From Trichomonas vaginalis G3 (Eukaryota > Parabasalia > Trichomonadida > Trichomonadidae): a stretch of DNA of 64,000 bases. Where the stretch lies: the NCBI RefSeq assembly GCF_026262505.1, contig NC_067206.1, positions 16,884,641-16,948,640 on the forward strand, given 5' to 3'. Under the pieces are notes generated by a model, which had not been told where the DNA came from, searched no databases, and was given only the letters and a program-made list of their open reading frames with translations. A program made the translations under genes and the position numbers. Position 1 is the first letter of the stretch; each line of letters starts with the position of its first letter. Shown here piece after piece: positions 20,508 to 30,761 of the stretch.

Positions 20508-21088
20508 TTAGCAAGTAAATTTTAATGAAATGTTGTGGTCGTCAAATATTTTTATGACGTCTGGGAAACTATATTTTAAGTTCAACGTTTCACCTCCTTT
20601 CATAACGTATATCTTGTCAATGACATTATATGAAACACCACAGCAACTAACGTCGGGTTCTATTTCTTTGATGTTTATATCGTCTGCCTCTGTCAAAAGT
20701 TTCAATAGTTCTTTAAAATTTCATGAGGTGCGATGACATATGAGTTCACTTTTACAGGGTTGTGTTCGACCAAGTTTAAATTATACCTAAAGCTTGACAA
20801 ATCTTCTCCTGAGTTTTAAGTTTGTCTTTTAGTTGTTGGTAGTCGTTTCGAATATCTGCAACAGAACTTAAGTCTCTGCTAACTTCAGGATATGTTGGTT
20901 GTTCTTTTAACAGGAACTATTGTTATACCATCTTCGTCTTCGTATGGTTTCCCCACTTCAACATCTCTTTCTTTGACATTGACAACAACACTTTGACTGT
21001 TTGTTTGAGTTGGTGAATTTAACTTCACATCTGCCATCGCCATTAAACCTTTTGAAACACTTACGCTTCTATTTTTCGGAAATGACAT
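20508..21088 (-). pseudogene. 192-residue Polinton protein, broken
   Basis: Counterpart of 63138-63716 (MSFPKNRSVSVSKGL start; CCGVSY and KYSFPDVIKIFDDHN near the end; a helical middle). Its stop lies four bases before the start of the next gene, which suggests a co-transcribed pair. About two breaks. Function unknown. Confidence 0.55.
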
Positions 21089-21106
21089 TTTACTTAGAAT
21101 AAAAAG
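21089..21106. promoter_or_regulatory. 18-bp divergent intergenic region
   Basis: Separates the start codons at 21088 (minus) and 21107 (plus). It reads TTTACTTAGAATAAAAAG and so matches the AGAATAAAA core of 7026-7043 and of 63717-63734. Confidence 0.5.
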
Positions 21107-21415
21107 ATGGACGTATTTGAGTATCTCTTCGAATTGAAGCAGAACAAAGTTTACACACACAAAACAATACAAGTTCATTGATAGAATAGTTCTTTACACA
21201 AACAATGGAAAATGTTATAGAATAGCAGTCTTTGCTGAACCAAAATATTTTCATAAAGCAAAGAAAGTTGGTATAACCGAGATGGTGAAAGTTCTTGACG
21301 TTGACAAAAATATAACAACAAAACTGACGATATTTCTAAAGGTAAGTTTTTAATACAATATTATATCAAAACTGGCGTACTGTCAATATTTGACGGAGAG
21401 AAGTCAGTTCAAGAA
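21107..21415 (+). pseudogene. small plus-strand Polinton gene, broken
   Basis: Starts MDVFEYLFELKQNKVYTH and contains NNGKCYRIAVFAEPKYFHKA. The Mav2 counterpart starts at 63735 and runs off the window. The end shown is approximate. About one break. Not recognised. Confidence 0.45.
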
Positions 21416-21419
21416 CAAC

Positions 21420-23022
21420 TTACTGACCTGCTGCCAAAATCTGCTCGATGGAAGCTGTCGTTATGCCAATCTGAGGAGCCCCAGCAGGTTTCATCGAACG
21501 AATCTTCAAAAGAGCATCTTCCGTGAAAAGTGCTATTGGTTTTGTAAACTTCTTTGCTCTCAGTTCATCTGGACCGTCTCTGTCACCAGTATATTGTATT
21601 TGAACTGTACCAACAGTTGAAATACCACCCATAAAATCTTCTGAGTCAGCAAATGGAATGCCAAGCCAAAAGTTTGAACGGTCTCCATTTGTTATATTGA
21701 GTGTTTTGAGCTCCTGTATGAGTCCATACTTTCACATATGGCATAATAGAACTTTGCATTTCAGGGTTAATGGTTTGTTGTGAAGTTGTTGTTAAAGTTC
21801 ATAGCATCTAATGTCAAGTTGTATGACCTCATATCCTCAACTGTAGAATATTCTTCTCTTGGATAATATTTCCATCTATGTTTATATGGTATTTAATACC
21901 AGGGTTGTAGAAGCAAGAATAGTCATTTATAGTTCGTCTGAACAGTACAAACATAGTATCTGCATGTTTCATTGCAGTTGTTAAAGCAATATCTGTTCTT
22001 GCACCTGCGGCTCCTGGATTTTGGTTTCCAACTTCACCTGCAAAGTCTTTGACAGATATTTGGTGTATAGGGAACATAAGTGGAACTGCAATATATTTGG
22101 CAGCTAAAACAAAACTGGGTCCAACATATAGACTGCAAGTCTGCTTTCTATTCTCTTGCATTCAAATTTTTCGCATGTGAACTTAACTGGGTCCCAAGCA
22201 GTTCCAGCAGCATTGAAATAATAGTTTACTTCAGTGTTGAGGTTTGAGAAACCAAAGTCTAAGTCAACTTTGTCTTTGCAAAAGTCGGCGAATGACGTTT
22301 TATTTGTCCACTACTTCTGTAAGAGTGAATGGGTCTTGTGTTGGTGCAATGACTAAGTTATTTTTGCTTGGAGTAAGTTCGATAGAAATTTTTCCTGCCC
22401 AGTTTGGCAAGTATCTTAAAAACCTGAAGATGAGGAAAGATGACAAAGGAACTCTAAGTTTCAGTTTTACTTTAGTGACAGCATTTCCATCTGAACCAGA
22501 AAGGTTAACATAAACTCCTGAACGTTAGGGTCAAGTCTTCTTATTTTCTCAATATTGCATACTGGTCTGTTTGTTCTCTAGCTTGTGGTTGTACTGAGTT
22601 TCTCAAAGCGAACCATTCATAGTTTGCCCATGTTACTGTTTGAACTAAGTCAGAGTTAGAATATATCTTATATCCCATGAAAAACTTCTGGAGCATATTG
22701 GTATCCGACATAGAAAATTCCATTGCAACCTTTCTTGTCAGACAACTTGGCAGAAGGTTTTATTTCAATGTCTTGTTCCACGTATAAGAATGAGTTGTCA
22801 ATAGAAATAATATGAAACCTGTCGCAAGCAATATCTACTGTTGTTGAAGAAACCTTCTCCAAACTCACCTACGTTTCCATAAGAAACAGCAGTTGTATAT
22901 TCGTAAGTTCCAGGAACTATTTCTGACCTTCTAATGGCATTGTCGCATTCGTTATACCATTCGGAAACATTTCCATTCATAGCATCCAAAACTGTTGGCG
23001 TTATATTCTGAGCGGCGTACAT
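21420..23022 (-). pseudogene. candidate major capsid protein, heavily broken
   Basis: A minus-strand coding region of about 1.6 kb starting MYAAQNITPTVLDAMNGNV and ending IGITTASIEQILAAGQ. Size, position next to the penton-like gene and aromatic, glycine-rich text (GCNGIFYVGYQYAPEVF) fit a double jelly-roll major capsid protein; no decisive motif can be read. Perhaps eight breaks. Confidence 0.45.
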
Positions 23023-23090
23023 TTCATATGAGTAAAAATATAGAATAGTTGGATTTATATGTCATAATAGAACCCCACGTGGACCAAGCT

Positions 23091-24267
23091 TTACTTTCTT
23101 CCTGACTGAGTTTTTAACTCTTCTTTTTCCTTCATTGCCCTCTGCTTGAAGTTGTTGCATCTTTGCTCATGTTCATCTAGTATGTTGCAAATTTCCCATG
23201 CCTTTTTGCCTTTGGCTCTGGTCGCCCATCTCAGGTAACCTATATCCTAGAAAGATTTGTCATAGTTGTATTTGAGTCTTCCTTTATTGTTTGCATGACT
23301 CTTTCCTGAGTTTCAGGTTCAAGCTCTTCAAAACAGTGCCTGTCCATATGGAATAAGCTCGTTTCCAAATATATGTTTTGTAGCCATTCTGGTTTTCTTT
23401 CCATGTTACCAACAATATCTTTTGTGAATGGGAAAGCTTTTACCCAATCTTTCAGTCTTGCGTCGTTTATTTCTGTAGTTGGTTTTATTTTGTCAAGGAA
23501 CATGTTTTTCAATACTAACATTTCATTTGGTACTGTCCATTTGAGTTTTCTTAAATATTCATCCTTCTCGGTTCATTGTCTGCAAAGTAAGTTTTTATGA
23601 CATTTTGTAAACTTTCGTTTGCAAGGTCATGTACAATAGGTTCTCTTCCTTCTCTCTCCCTAACTTTCTTTCTAAACTCTTCACCAAATATACCATCTTT
23701 ATGGTTCTGTGTAGTTCTTTGAGATAAATGTTCTAGAACGTCAGGTGTTATATTTCCATCAGCCATGTTCATTTCATACTGGTTCAAATATCTGCATCTT
23801 TCATATCTTTCAATGGCATTAAAGCCGCGCTGAAAATACCAGCTATATCTGGTTCACCATTGACTTCCATTGCGTCTACAACTTCTTGGAATTGAGGTTG
23901 TAAGTTTATGAACCACCTATCCGGGTTAGCTTTATGACCCCATCTCATTGTAGTTCCATCGTCTGCAGAAACAAAAGTAGGTTTGTTTCCATCTTGGCTA
24001 GGTTCTGAATGAACTTTAAACAATGTTTCATTTCTATATGTTTTCTTGAAATTTAACCTTTTATCTTTCACCGAGTTCATCCGAAGATTGAACGTTAAAT
24101 GCTCGTAAGTAAAAAGGGTTGTTGTATTTGTGTACATTTTTTTCAGTTCTTCCATTCTATGCTGAATATTTTCATCTGGTGTTGGAGTCTTTTGTATGTC
24201 GGCAAACATTTTTCGATATTCTTCTACTATGTCAGCCGAATTTTCTTAGACTCTTGAAAGATTCCAT
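23091..24267 (-). pseudogene. unrecognised Polinton gene, broken
   Basis: A minus-strand region with several open stretches (MFADIQKTPTPDENIQ; KDGIFGEEFRKKVRERE; LKDWVKAFPFTKDIVGNM; WEICNILDEHEQR). It is helical and charged, just upstream of the candidate capsid gene. A structural or assembly role is conceivable but not shown. About three or four breaks. Confidence 0.45.
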
Positions 24268-24269
24268 AT

Positions 24270-24527
24270 TCACCTCATGTCTTGTTGAGGGTCAAGATTT
24301 TTCGGCTGTTCCAAATCTTCATCTAGTTCTGTGAAGTTAGTTTCCAAAGGAGTGACTTGTTCGTTTCCTTCAGGCTCTTCTAGCTGTTGTTGCTGAACTA
24401 TTTCTTCCATGTCTGGTTGTATCTGAACTAGTTCTTCCTGTGGAGTTTCTTGTACCTCATCTGCTGGCATTTCATATATTCCGAGACCGTTTTCAACAAT
24501 TTCCCTATCTACGTCATCCGCATTCAT
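24270..24527 (-). CDS. acidic Gln/Glu-rich 85-residue protein
   Basis: A short whole frame starting MNADDVDREIVENGLG and very rich in Glu, Gln and Pro. Its start overlaps the 3' end of the preceding gene by 14 bases. It may be a real small gene or a separated part of a neighbour. Confidence 0.4.
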   Translation of the reverse strand: MNADDVDREIVENGLGIYEMPADEVQETPQEELVQIQPDMEEIVQQQQLEEPEGNEQVTPLETNFTELDEDLEQPKNLDPQQDMR

Positions 24528-26259
24528 AAAGCTTTTGTTCTTTCGTTCCGTCTCCTTTTTTTACGCGTTTCATGACGAAAGTTGAATTGTCATTTAGCTC
24601 TGACATCAAATATCTCGGAGTAAATTCATCCATGTCATTTGGATGATATGCTATTAAATCATATCCCTTAGCGAGCTTGTATTTTCCAGGTTTGAGAATT
24701 ATATCCGTTTGGTGCTGAGCCATAAAGCTAAATAGGTTCGGGTCAGTATTTCCATCCTTGAACTTTCCAATAGCTTCTTTATATCTGTCACTAAAGTCAA
24801 TAGTATCTGGGAAACCACACTCTTCTTTAAGCATTTTTAAGAATTCTTGGTTTCCTTGTTCTACTTCTTTTATGTCCTTGCTCTGTTTGTGGTTGTTGTG
24901 CTGGTTGTGGAGTGGTTGCTGTGCTGGTTGTTGTTGTTGTTGTGGCTGGTTTGGAGGTGTTGTTGTGTTGGATTTTTGAACTGTTGGTTGTTGTGTTGGT
25001 TTTGGTGCATGCCTGTGTCTATGTCCATGTGACGATGTAAATGTTTTAGGTAGTCCTGGTGCAGGTGCTTCTCTTGGAGGGTTTGGTGGTATATAAGTTC
25101 CACCAGCTGGCACATATGTTCCATCTGCAGCAATAGTCCTACCTGACTTTTCGTTTTAAGAAAGCATTTACTAGGTCTGTTTTGGTCTGTTGTAACTCTT
25201 TTTCTTGACTTTTCACAACAGTTGCTCTAACGGCGTCATAGGCACTTTGAACTGCCTGTCTCGTTGCTGCATCTGTTATTTTCGTCATATTTTGTGCTAC
25301 TTCTCTTTAACTCTTTGTCGAAACCTTCAGACTTCAGTTTCTTTCCAGATGAGAAAGTCGTTCACTTGTTTCACCTTACTATGAAGAGCTTCGAAGGCGT
25401 TCTTAAAGTCAGCATTTGTTAAAGCTTCATTTGAACTATCTTCATCCGCTTGGTATTTTGTCCTTATTGACCCTATGAGTTGGCTGCTTTAGCGTTGGCT
25501 TGGGCATCTAACCAGTCATTGTTAGCTTTATATATTCTGCGCTTTTCATTGCCTTTTGCATAGCCGCGTCGTTATTTTTACTTTCTTGTGCTAAGTTTTT
25601 CTACTGTACGGTTTGGTTTTGCAACTGTAAAAGTTTTTTCTGCTTTACATTTGCTTCAACTTCTTTTATACTCATCGCTATCCATATATGTCTTCAGGGC
25701 TTTTTGTTTTATCTCTTTCATCTTTCAGTACTTTATATCGAGTAGTATGGTTTTTCAAATTATGACATCTTGTTCCATTTTTGCTACTTCTGCTGCTTTT
25801 TCTGACACTTTTTTCGCATATTCCTCTGTACTTAGTTCTTTCAGTTGTTCTTCTTTCTTCTTTTTCTCTACGTTTAACTCATTGAGTTTCTTTGTGTGTC
25901 TGTCATATTCTAGTTTCTTTTCGTTTTCACTTATTTGTTTCTGTATGTCTATGTTTGACTTTTTGACATCTGTTATTTGATTTTTGAGTGAACTCAAATT
26001 CATTTGACTTTGAGGGTTATAAGCTGTTCCGTCTGCAGCTCCACCAAGCCTGCCATTTTCGCTAAAAGTGCCGCTCTTAAACCTCCACTCGTGCACCAAT
26101 GACTCGGTTTAAAAGCATAGGATTGCTTGACATTTGTTGCAACATAGTGGGGGTCATTCAGCATTTGTTGTTGCAACTGTTGTTGTGGTGTCGTTTTACT
26201 ATTGGATGTTTCAATGCTCTCTTCCTCTTACGTATATTCTTACGTAGCTTACGTGGCAT
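24514..26259 (-). pseudogene. large Polinton gene with coiled coil and His/Gln/Pro linker, broken
   Basis: Starts at 26259 with a very basic segment (MPRKLRKNIRKRKRALKH). It has a coiled-coil stretch (KKLEYDRHTKKLNELNVEKK, about 25800-25920), a His/Gln/Pro-rich linker (SSHGHRHRHAPKP, about 25000) and a folded-looking end (GFPDTIDFSDRYKEAIGKFK). It could be one long structural gene or two adjoining genes. Six or more breaks. Not recognised. Confidence 0.4.
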
Positions 26260-26501
26260 TTTAAGTGAAGTTAAAAAGCGGTTTTTGACAGATGTTTATA
26301 TGACACTTTTTGTTCAGCACAAAAAACTACTCGGTCAAAGTGTTGTCAGTTTTGTAAAATAACCGTCCTATCTCATTCTATAAGGGGGAAAGTCTTCTCA
26401 AAGTATACTTCCTTGGAACGCCTGTAACTTTTCCTGTAGCGACGATAGACCCTTACTTGTCCAGACAAAGCTGTACTATTTTGAGTGCTCTACAAAAAAG
26501 T

Positions 26502-26667
26502 CAACGGCGACGACTCTCAAAAACCGTTGTGTAAAAAGTTTTACCGTTGGACAAAAAAGTATGTATAGAAAACAAAAAACGTTTATAGTTCATTCAATAT
26601 TTGAGATGGAACGGTTTGCCAACGGTAACTATTAAATAAAATAAAAAAATAGAGGGGGTTACCGTTG
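26502..26667. promoter_or_regulatory. cluster of five CAACGG (Myb-type) sites
   Basis: CAACGG or its complement at 26502-26507, 26524-26529, 26544-26549, 26620-26625 and 26662-26667, plus near matches AACGGTTT at 26610 and 26674. This is the core of the animal-type Myb site (YAACKG). It lies immediately before the 26696/26732 start. The rest of 26260-26695 holds no gene. Confidence 0.55.
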
Positions 26668-26695
26668 ACGAAAACGGTTTATTTTAAACTTTTCT

Positions 26696-27613
26696 ATGAG
26701 TAGTCCGAAAAAAACAGTTTATTTTTGTCTAATGGAAGCCAACATTAACAATTCTCAACCGCTAACCAAAGCCAAAGCCCCACAACCTCCAAGAACTGGC
26801 ACAGCTGTTAGAATAACCGCCAAAAAGTCTAACAGCGAATTAAGAGAAATTCTTCAACAAATTTGCTCTAAATATCTCAAAGACGCCGAAGAAAACACAC
26901 AACCAGACGCTATATACAATACTCAGTTCTGTGAAGTTCTGAACAAAGCAATTGCTAGTTCAATTGAACTTACTAAGACAATTCCAAGTCCAATTGAGCT
27001 TAGCGATGTCTTAGTTCAGTATTTTCCAACATTTACTAAGCTTATAATGTTGAGAACTTTATACCAAGTTCGTCAAAATCTTCCTCGTAACATCCAACGG
27101 TCATTCGACAAGACAATTGCCGAATTCCAAGTCTTTAGTTACGGATATGACCAAGATGAATACATTGACGAGTTCGGAGACAACTGTACAAAATGGTTTG
27201 ACTGCTATACGACTACACAATTTGAATTCGACTTTCTCGAATTCAACGCAGCAACCATTTATATCATTGCTCTTTACCTTTCCGAACAACAACAAGACCT
27301 CGCAGATGGAGATGTTGTTACTGTCGTCATGGAAACTCCTGAACAATTCGGAAAAAAGAAGTCTCTAATTGCCAAATTTGTTCCAGGACATCAGCTTTTC
27401 CAACGCACAGAAGTCTTCTGTATTCCTGGAACTAAGTTCTTTGTCAGGAGCGAACTCAAAGAAAGATATAATGTGTCATTCAATTACACATTATATAATG
27501 TCTTCGACCCAGAAGAAGACTTCTTCCCAGAAGCAATGGAGGAGGAAGAAGAGGAGGAGGAAATACAAGACTCAATCCAAGAAGAGTCCTCCGAATTCAC
27601 ACCAGAAGACTAA
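26696..27613 (+). CDS. acidic-tailed protein at Mav1 right end
   Basis: A whole 305-residue frame; a second start at 26732 (MEANINNSQP) is also possible. It has a Pro/Lys-rich N-terminus, a mostly helical middle (LVQYFPTFTKLIMLRTLYQV), and a Glu-rich tail (EEEEEEEEIQDSIQEE). Codon use is richer in C-ending codons than its neighbours. It lies 30 bp before the right terminal repeat and behind a cluster of Myb-type sites. Not recognised; its Mav2 counterpart would lie outside the window. Confidence 0.65.
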   Translation: MSSPKKTVYFCLMEANINNSQPLTKAKAPQPPRTGTAVRITAKKSNSELREILQQICSKYLKDAEENTQPDAIYNTQFCEVLNKAIASSIELTKTIPSPIELSDVLVQYFPTFTKLIMLRTLYQVRQNLPRNIQRSFDKTIAEFQVFSYGYDQDEYIDEFGDNCTKWFDCYTTTQFEFDFLEFNAATIYIIALYLSEQQQDLADGDVVTVVMETPEQFGKKKSLIAKFVPGHQLFQRTEVFCIPGTKFFVRSELKERYNVSFNYTLYNVFDPEEDFFPEAMEEEEEEEEIQDSIQEESSEFTPED

Positions 27614-27643
27614 CAATTTTCCGAATAAAAACCTCATTTTTTA

Positions 27644-27692
27644 CTAAACATCTTCAGGGCTAGAAGGGGCGCAGCCCCTGGAAGCCCCATTA

Positions 27693-27736
<44 letters not shown>
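27644..27736. repeat. Mav1 right terminal inverted repeat
   Basis: Mirror of 4224-4318: CTAAACATCTTCAGGG, a small stem whose bases differ from the left end but still pair (read inward AGGGGC-TGC-GCCCCT), GGAAGCCCCATTACC, then a T-run of about 42 bases. Confidence 0.85.
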
Positions 27737-27741
<5 letters not shown>

Positions 27742-27980
27742 AAGCTTTGAAAAATGCATTTTGATCAATTTAAGATAAAATTTGGCCATGTAAAAGAGGA
27801 ATATCTTGAAGATCATTGTAACTTGGAGGCAAATGAGTCCTTCTGATTTTTAACAAAACAAGATTGATTTTACAGTAAGTTTCGTTTAGATCCATGAAAA
27901 ATTCTGGAAAATTTTTGAAAATAAAGGAAATTTTGGGTGGGATACAAAAATGTGCTTCGTAAACTTTTGTAAACTGTCAA
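27737..27980 (-). pseudogene. 5' part of minus-strand gene split by Mav1
   Basis: The minus-strand frame from about 27980 (FTKVYEAHFCIPPKISFIFK, then FFMDLNETYCKINLVLLKIR) reaches a TAA near 27790 and then runs on to the Polinton junction in the frame that continues at 4223. It looks like a T. vaginalis repeated-family gene, not recognised. Sequence 27981-28235 has no further clear gene. Confidence 0.45.
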
Positions 27981-28235
27981 AAATATTTTTTGCAAAAATT
28001 GTAAGTTTCATTAGGGTGTCAGATTCTGGCGCAACTCTATACCCTTCCAGGAAATTTTAAAAATCAAAATCTTTATAAATTTTCAGAAAGTCAGAAGATC
28101 TTTAAATAAATTTGGAAGTATGCTTTTCCAAAACAGCAAAAAGTTGGTGCCACTTGCCACAAACTTTTTGAAAAAAATTTCCACCGGTAAAACAAATCGC
28201 GCCACCGGCGCAATAAGATCAATAATAAAACAAGG

Positions 28236-28384
28236 GGAGTGAAGTTTGTCCAAAGTCTCTGATCAAATCAGAGACTTCAGAGGAACTTCACTCCGCTGTA
28301 CTGCAATTGCGTTCCCTGATCATTTGTGTATCAGGGATGATAAAATTGAAGACACGCCGTACATGAGCTCGGCAAACGCCGAGC
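28236..28384. repeat. three hairpins in a row
   Basis: A two-level hairpin 28236-28294 (outer GGAGTGAAGTT/AACTTCACTCC, inner AAGTCTCTGAT/ATCAGAGACTT), then 28313-28337 (TCCCTGAT/ATCAGGGA) and 28367-28384 (GCTCGGC/GCCGAGC). The interval 28385-28934 is AT-rich with no gene seen. Confidence 0.6.
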
Positions 28385-28934
28385 CAATTAAAATAACCTA
28401 CATATTATTTTTTTTCTAAACGTACAATTCTTTTTAATTAAATTATCATCTTATAATTTATATATATATTTAATTTCTTCAAGTTTATCAAAACTATTTT
28501 AAAAATTATTCAAAAACTCACATTTTAAAAACTTAAAACTGATTAGCACAATCTCAAAGAAAAAATCTTATATAAATCTCTTATCATCAAAACCAGAATT
28601 TTGTTAATTTATTCAATAAAATCTTAAAAATTCATTATTATTTTATGTAATCTATTTATCAATTCGTGCATTTCATTTGTGTGCAATTTAAGCTTGCATA
28701 TAATTTGAAATTATGATATATCAAAAGAAATATTGCATACCAAAGATGAAGCATCACATATGGCTTTAGAAATCACACAAGATTTCTACAACAAATAAAT
28801 TTATTATGCGTCACATTTATGCATTAATGATGATACTGTGCGAAAGGAATACTTACTTCTATCTTAATGCATTAATTATCAATAACTAATTCAACAACTA
28901 AACGGAAAAAAAGCCAGAAGAAGAAAAAGTTCTC

Positions 28935-29129
28935 ATGGCAACATTGGAGTATGCCGAAAATGTTTTCCGTGAAGTTGGCATTACATTGCACAACAATTGG
29001 AGACTTGAATTTGAGTCTCAGGAAGAATGTGACTATCTTTTCTCAGTCAACTATATTCCATTCGATGCAGTCATTGGCATAACAGAAGAAGAAGAGGAAG
29101 AAGAATTGGGGAATAACGAGGTGAGGTGA
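28935..29129 (+). CDS. short acidic-tailed frame, doubtful
   Basis: 64 residues (MATLEYAENVFREVGITLHN...) ending in a Glu run. No homologue recognised. It overlaps minus-strand text that also looks partly coding (SLTREDSFVKKKVLDFKDYK), so at most one of the two is real. Kept only because its composition is not random. Confidence 0.2.
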   Translation: MATLEYAENVFREVGITLHNNWRLEFESQEECDYLFSVNYIPFDAVIGITEEEEEEELGNNEVR

Positions 29130-29367
29130 AATCTCTCTCCCGACACTTTATAATCTTTAAAATCCAAAACTTTCTTTTTGACAAATGAGTCTTCCCGAGT
29201 AAGACTTCTGTGTCTAATTTCTTGGTTGGCATAATTCATCTTTTCTTCTTCATCAAATCTATCGAGTATTTCGGCTTTATAATCACCAGTATAATATTTT
29301 GTATGTGCATTTATTATTGATTTGATTTCAGTATCTGAAATTTTCTTTTGATCATTATTAAGTGCAA

Positions 29368-29545
29368 TTAAGCATCATCTCCATATATAATAATTAGAGC
29401 ACAGCGTTTTTCTATTGAACAAACAAGATTGTTGATATATGTTTGAGCTATGTATTTTCCCCAAATTACAAAGAGCTGTTTTTGTAGGTCGATTAAATTC
29501 TTAATTGGGATTTTGAATGACCATTGGAATAGAGTGATGGACATT
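29368..29545 (-). pseudogene. C-terminal fragment of a Tc1/mariner-type transposase
   Basis: KNLIDLQKQLFVIWGKYIAQ followed by TYINNLVCSIEKRCALIIIY has the spacing of the Tc1-like C-terminus (DL..L...W..I....I..LV.S...RC..VI). The upstream two thirds are missing where the hairpin-array element begins. Confidence 0.45.
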
Positions 29546-30494
29546 TTACGAAAAAGTGACACCCAAAAAGTGACACTTTCATGAGGGGGTGTCACCGTTT
29601 CTCGATCCGTACATTGGAGTGAAGATGGAGTTTTTTGAAGCACTGAAATATTATCAGTGCCTCAAAAAACTCCATCTTCATTCATAATGTACGAAATTTT
29701 CAGCAAATAAGTTATATCGCGGAGAAAGTTTCCTCACTTTCTAGAGGGAATTGTTCCTTCTAATGTATATATTCTTAATATATACATTAGAGGGAACAAT
29801 TCCCTCTTTAACATGCCAAAACTTGCGTCTGATTGTTTGCAATCAGACGCAAGTTTTGGCAATTTCTAGTGGGAATAGAGCCTTTTGAAGCACTGATTCA
29901 TATATAGTGCCCCAAAAGGCCCTATTCCCACTTTAAAGCAAGGAAACTTTCCCAAATTTTTTTTAGAATTTGAGAAAAGTTTCCGAGACTTGATGTGAGG
30001 ACTACTCGCTCTGAGGCACAAATTCTAGATTTGCACCTCAGAGCGAGAATTTCTTCTCAAGGCTCGGAAACTTTCCCCAAATCAAAAACTGAGGAAAGGG
30101 CTGTAAGGTCGACTCTGGTACCAATAGGTACCAGAGTATTATATTAAAATGCTCTCACAAGAAGCTCTAAGAAGTTCTTCTGGAATGAGAAGATCTTCTT
30201 AGAGCTTCTCGTGAGAGCAGTGGAAACCCGTCTCCGGTATATGTTGATACCAGAGCTTTTGATATTTGAAGACTCTGGTACCAACATGTACCGGAGTAGA
30301 TGAAGAATGTGAGGTGGACCATCATTTTTTGATGGCGGTTTATTTGAAATTTAAAAATAAGATATTATGATAAATATATGATATTTGAGAGATACAAATG
30401 TTAAATTAAATATATAATATCTTAGAAATTGAGATATATTTTTTTTTATTTTGAAAATATGAATTTTTTTTGATATTTTTATGAGAGAAAGGTC
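29546..30494. mobile_element. hairpin-array element, cut by Mav2
   Basis: The left end reads ACGAAAAAGTGACACCC and AAAAAGTGACACTTTCA, close to the right end of the insert at 35984-37951. Then come nine hairpins between 29610 and 30296, among them a perfect 21-bp stem (29815-29835 with 29840-29860) and AGCG-capped 30005-30047. A GGACCATC...GGTTTATTTGAAA stretch and AT-rich DNA follow, also as in that insert but inverted. Mav2 begins at about 30495, so the other end is not present. No coding part is seen. Confidence 0.65.
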
Positions 30495-30535
30495 AGGTAA
30501 GTGGGGCTTCCAGGCGCGTTGCGCCCTCTAGCCCA
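30495..30535. repeat. Mav2 left terminal repeat
   Basis: AGGTAAGTGGGGCTTCCAGG, then a small stem (GGCGC-GTT-GCGCC) and CTCTAGCCCA. Same layout as both Mav1 ends with different stem bases. Confidence 0.75.
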
Positions 30536-30761
30536 TAAGAAATTTTGCCCAAGACCCAAGAGGAGGACCGAACCCCAGCCGACCAGCCGGTGACAAAACC
30601 AAAACCATTGTTATTTACATCATATTAATGGTGTCACTTTTTAAATGTCACTTTTTATGTCACTTTTCACAAATTATATATGTTTTCATGTTTTGTCACT
30701 TTTCTGTCACTTTTCGGGTAAAAACATATTTATTATTATATATAAATGAATTTTACAAAAC

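Larger units (their letters stand above)
4224..27736. mobile_element. Maverick/Polinton copy 1 (Mav1), complete but broken
   Basis: A 23.5-kb element with inverted ends (4224-4318 and 27644-27736) and a 6-bp direct duplication TAATAA (4218-4223 and 27737-27742), the length Polintons make. Parts in order: Dam-like methyltransferase, small proteins, tail-fibre-like gene, integrase, HNH gene, KilA-N and T5orf172 genes, packaging-type ATPase, SF3 helicase, candidate minor and major capsid genes, and an acidic-tailed gene at the right end. I see no DNA polymerase gene. Some 30 to 40 breaks are spread over about half its genes, so it is a fossil. High similarity to Mav2 suggests it is young. Confidence 0.9.

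Noticed and set aside
24758-25032. Cys/Trp-rich plus-strand frames that resemble a membrane protein
   Set aside because: Shadow of the His/Gln/Pro-rich linker encoded on the minus strand.
4222-27737. A-run and T-run as poly-A tails of LINE or SINE copies
   Set aside because: They are mirror images at the two ends of one element and are joined directly to its terminal inverted repeats.
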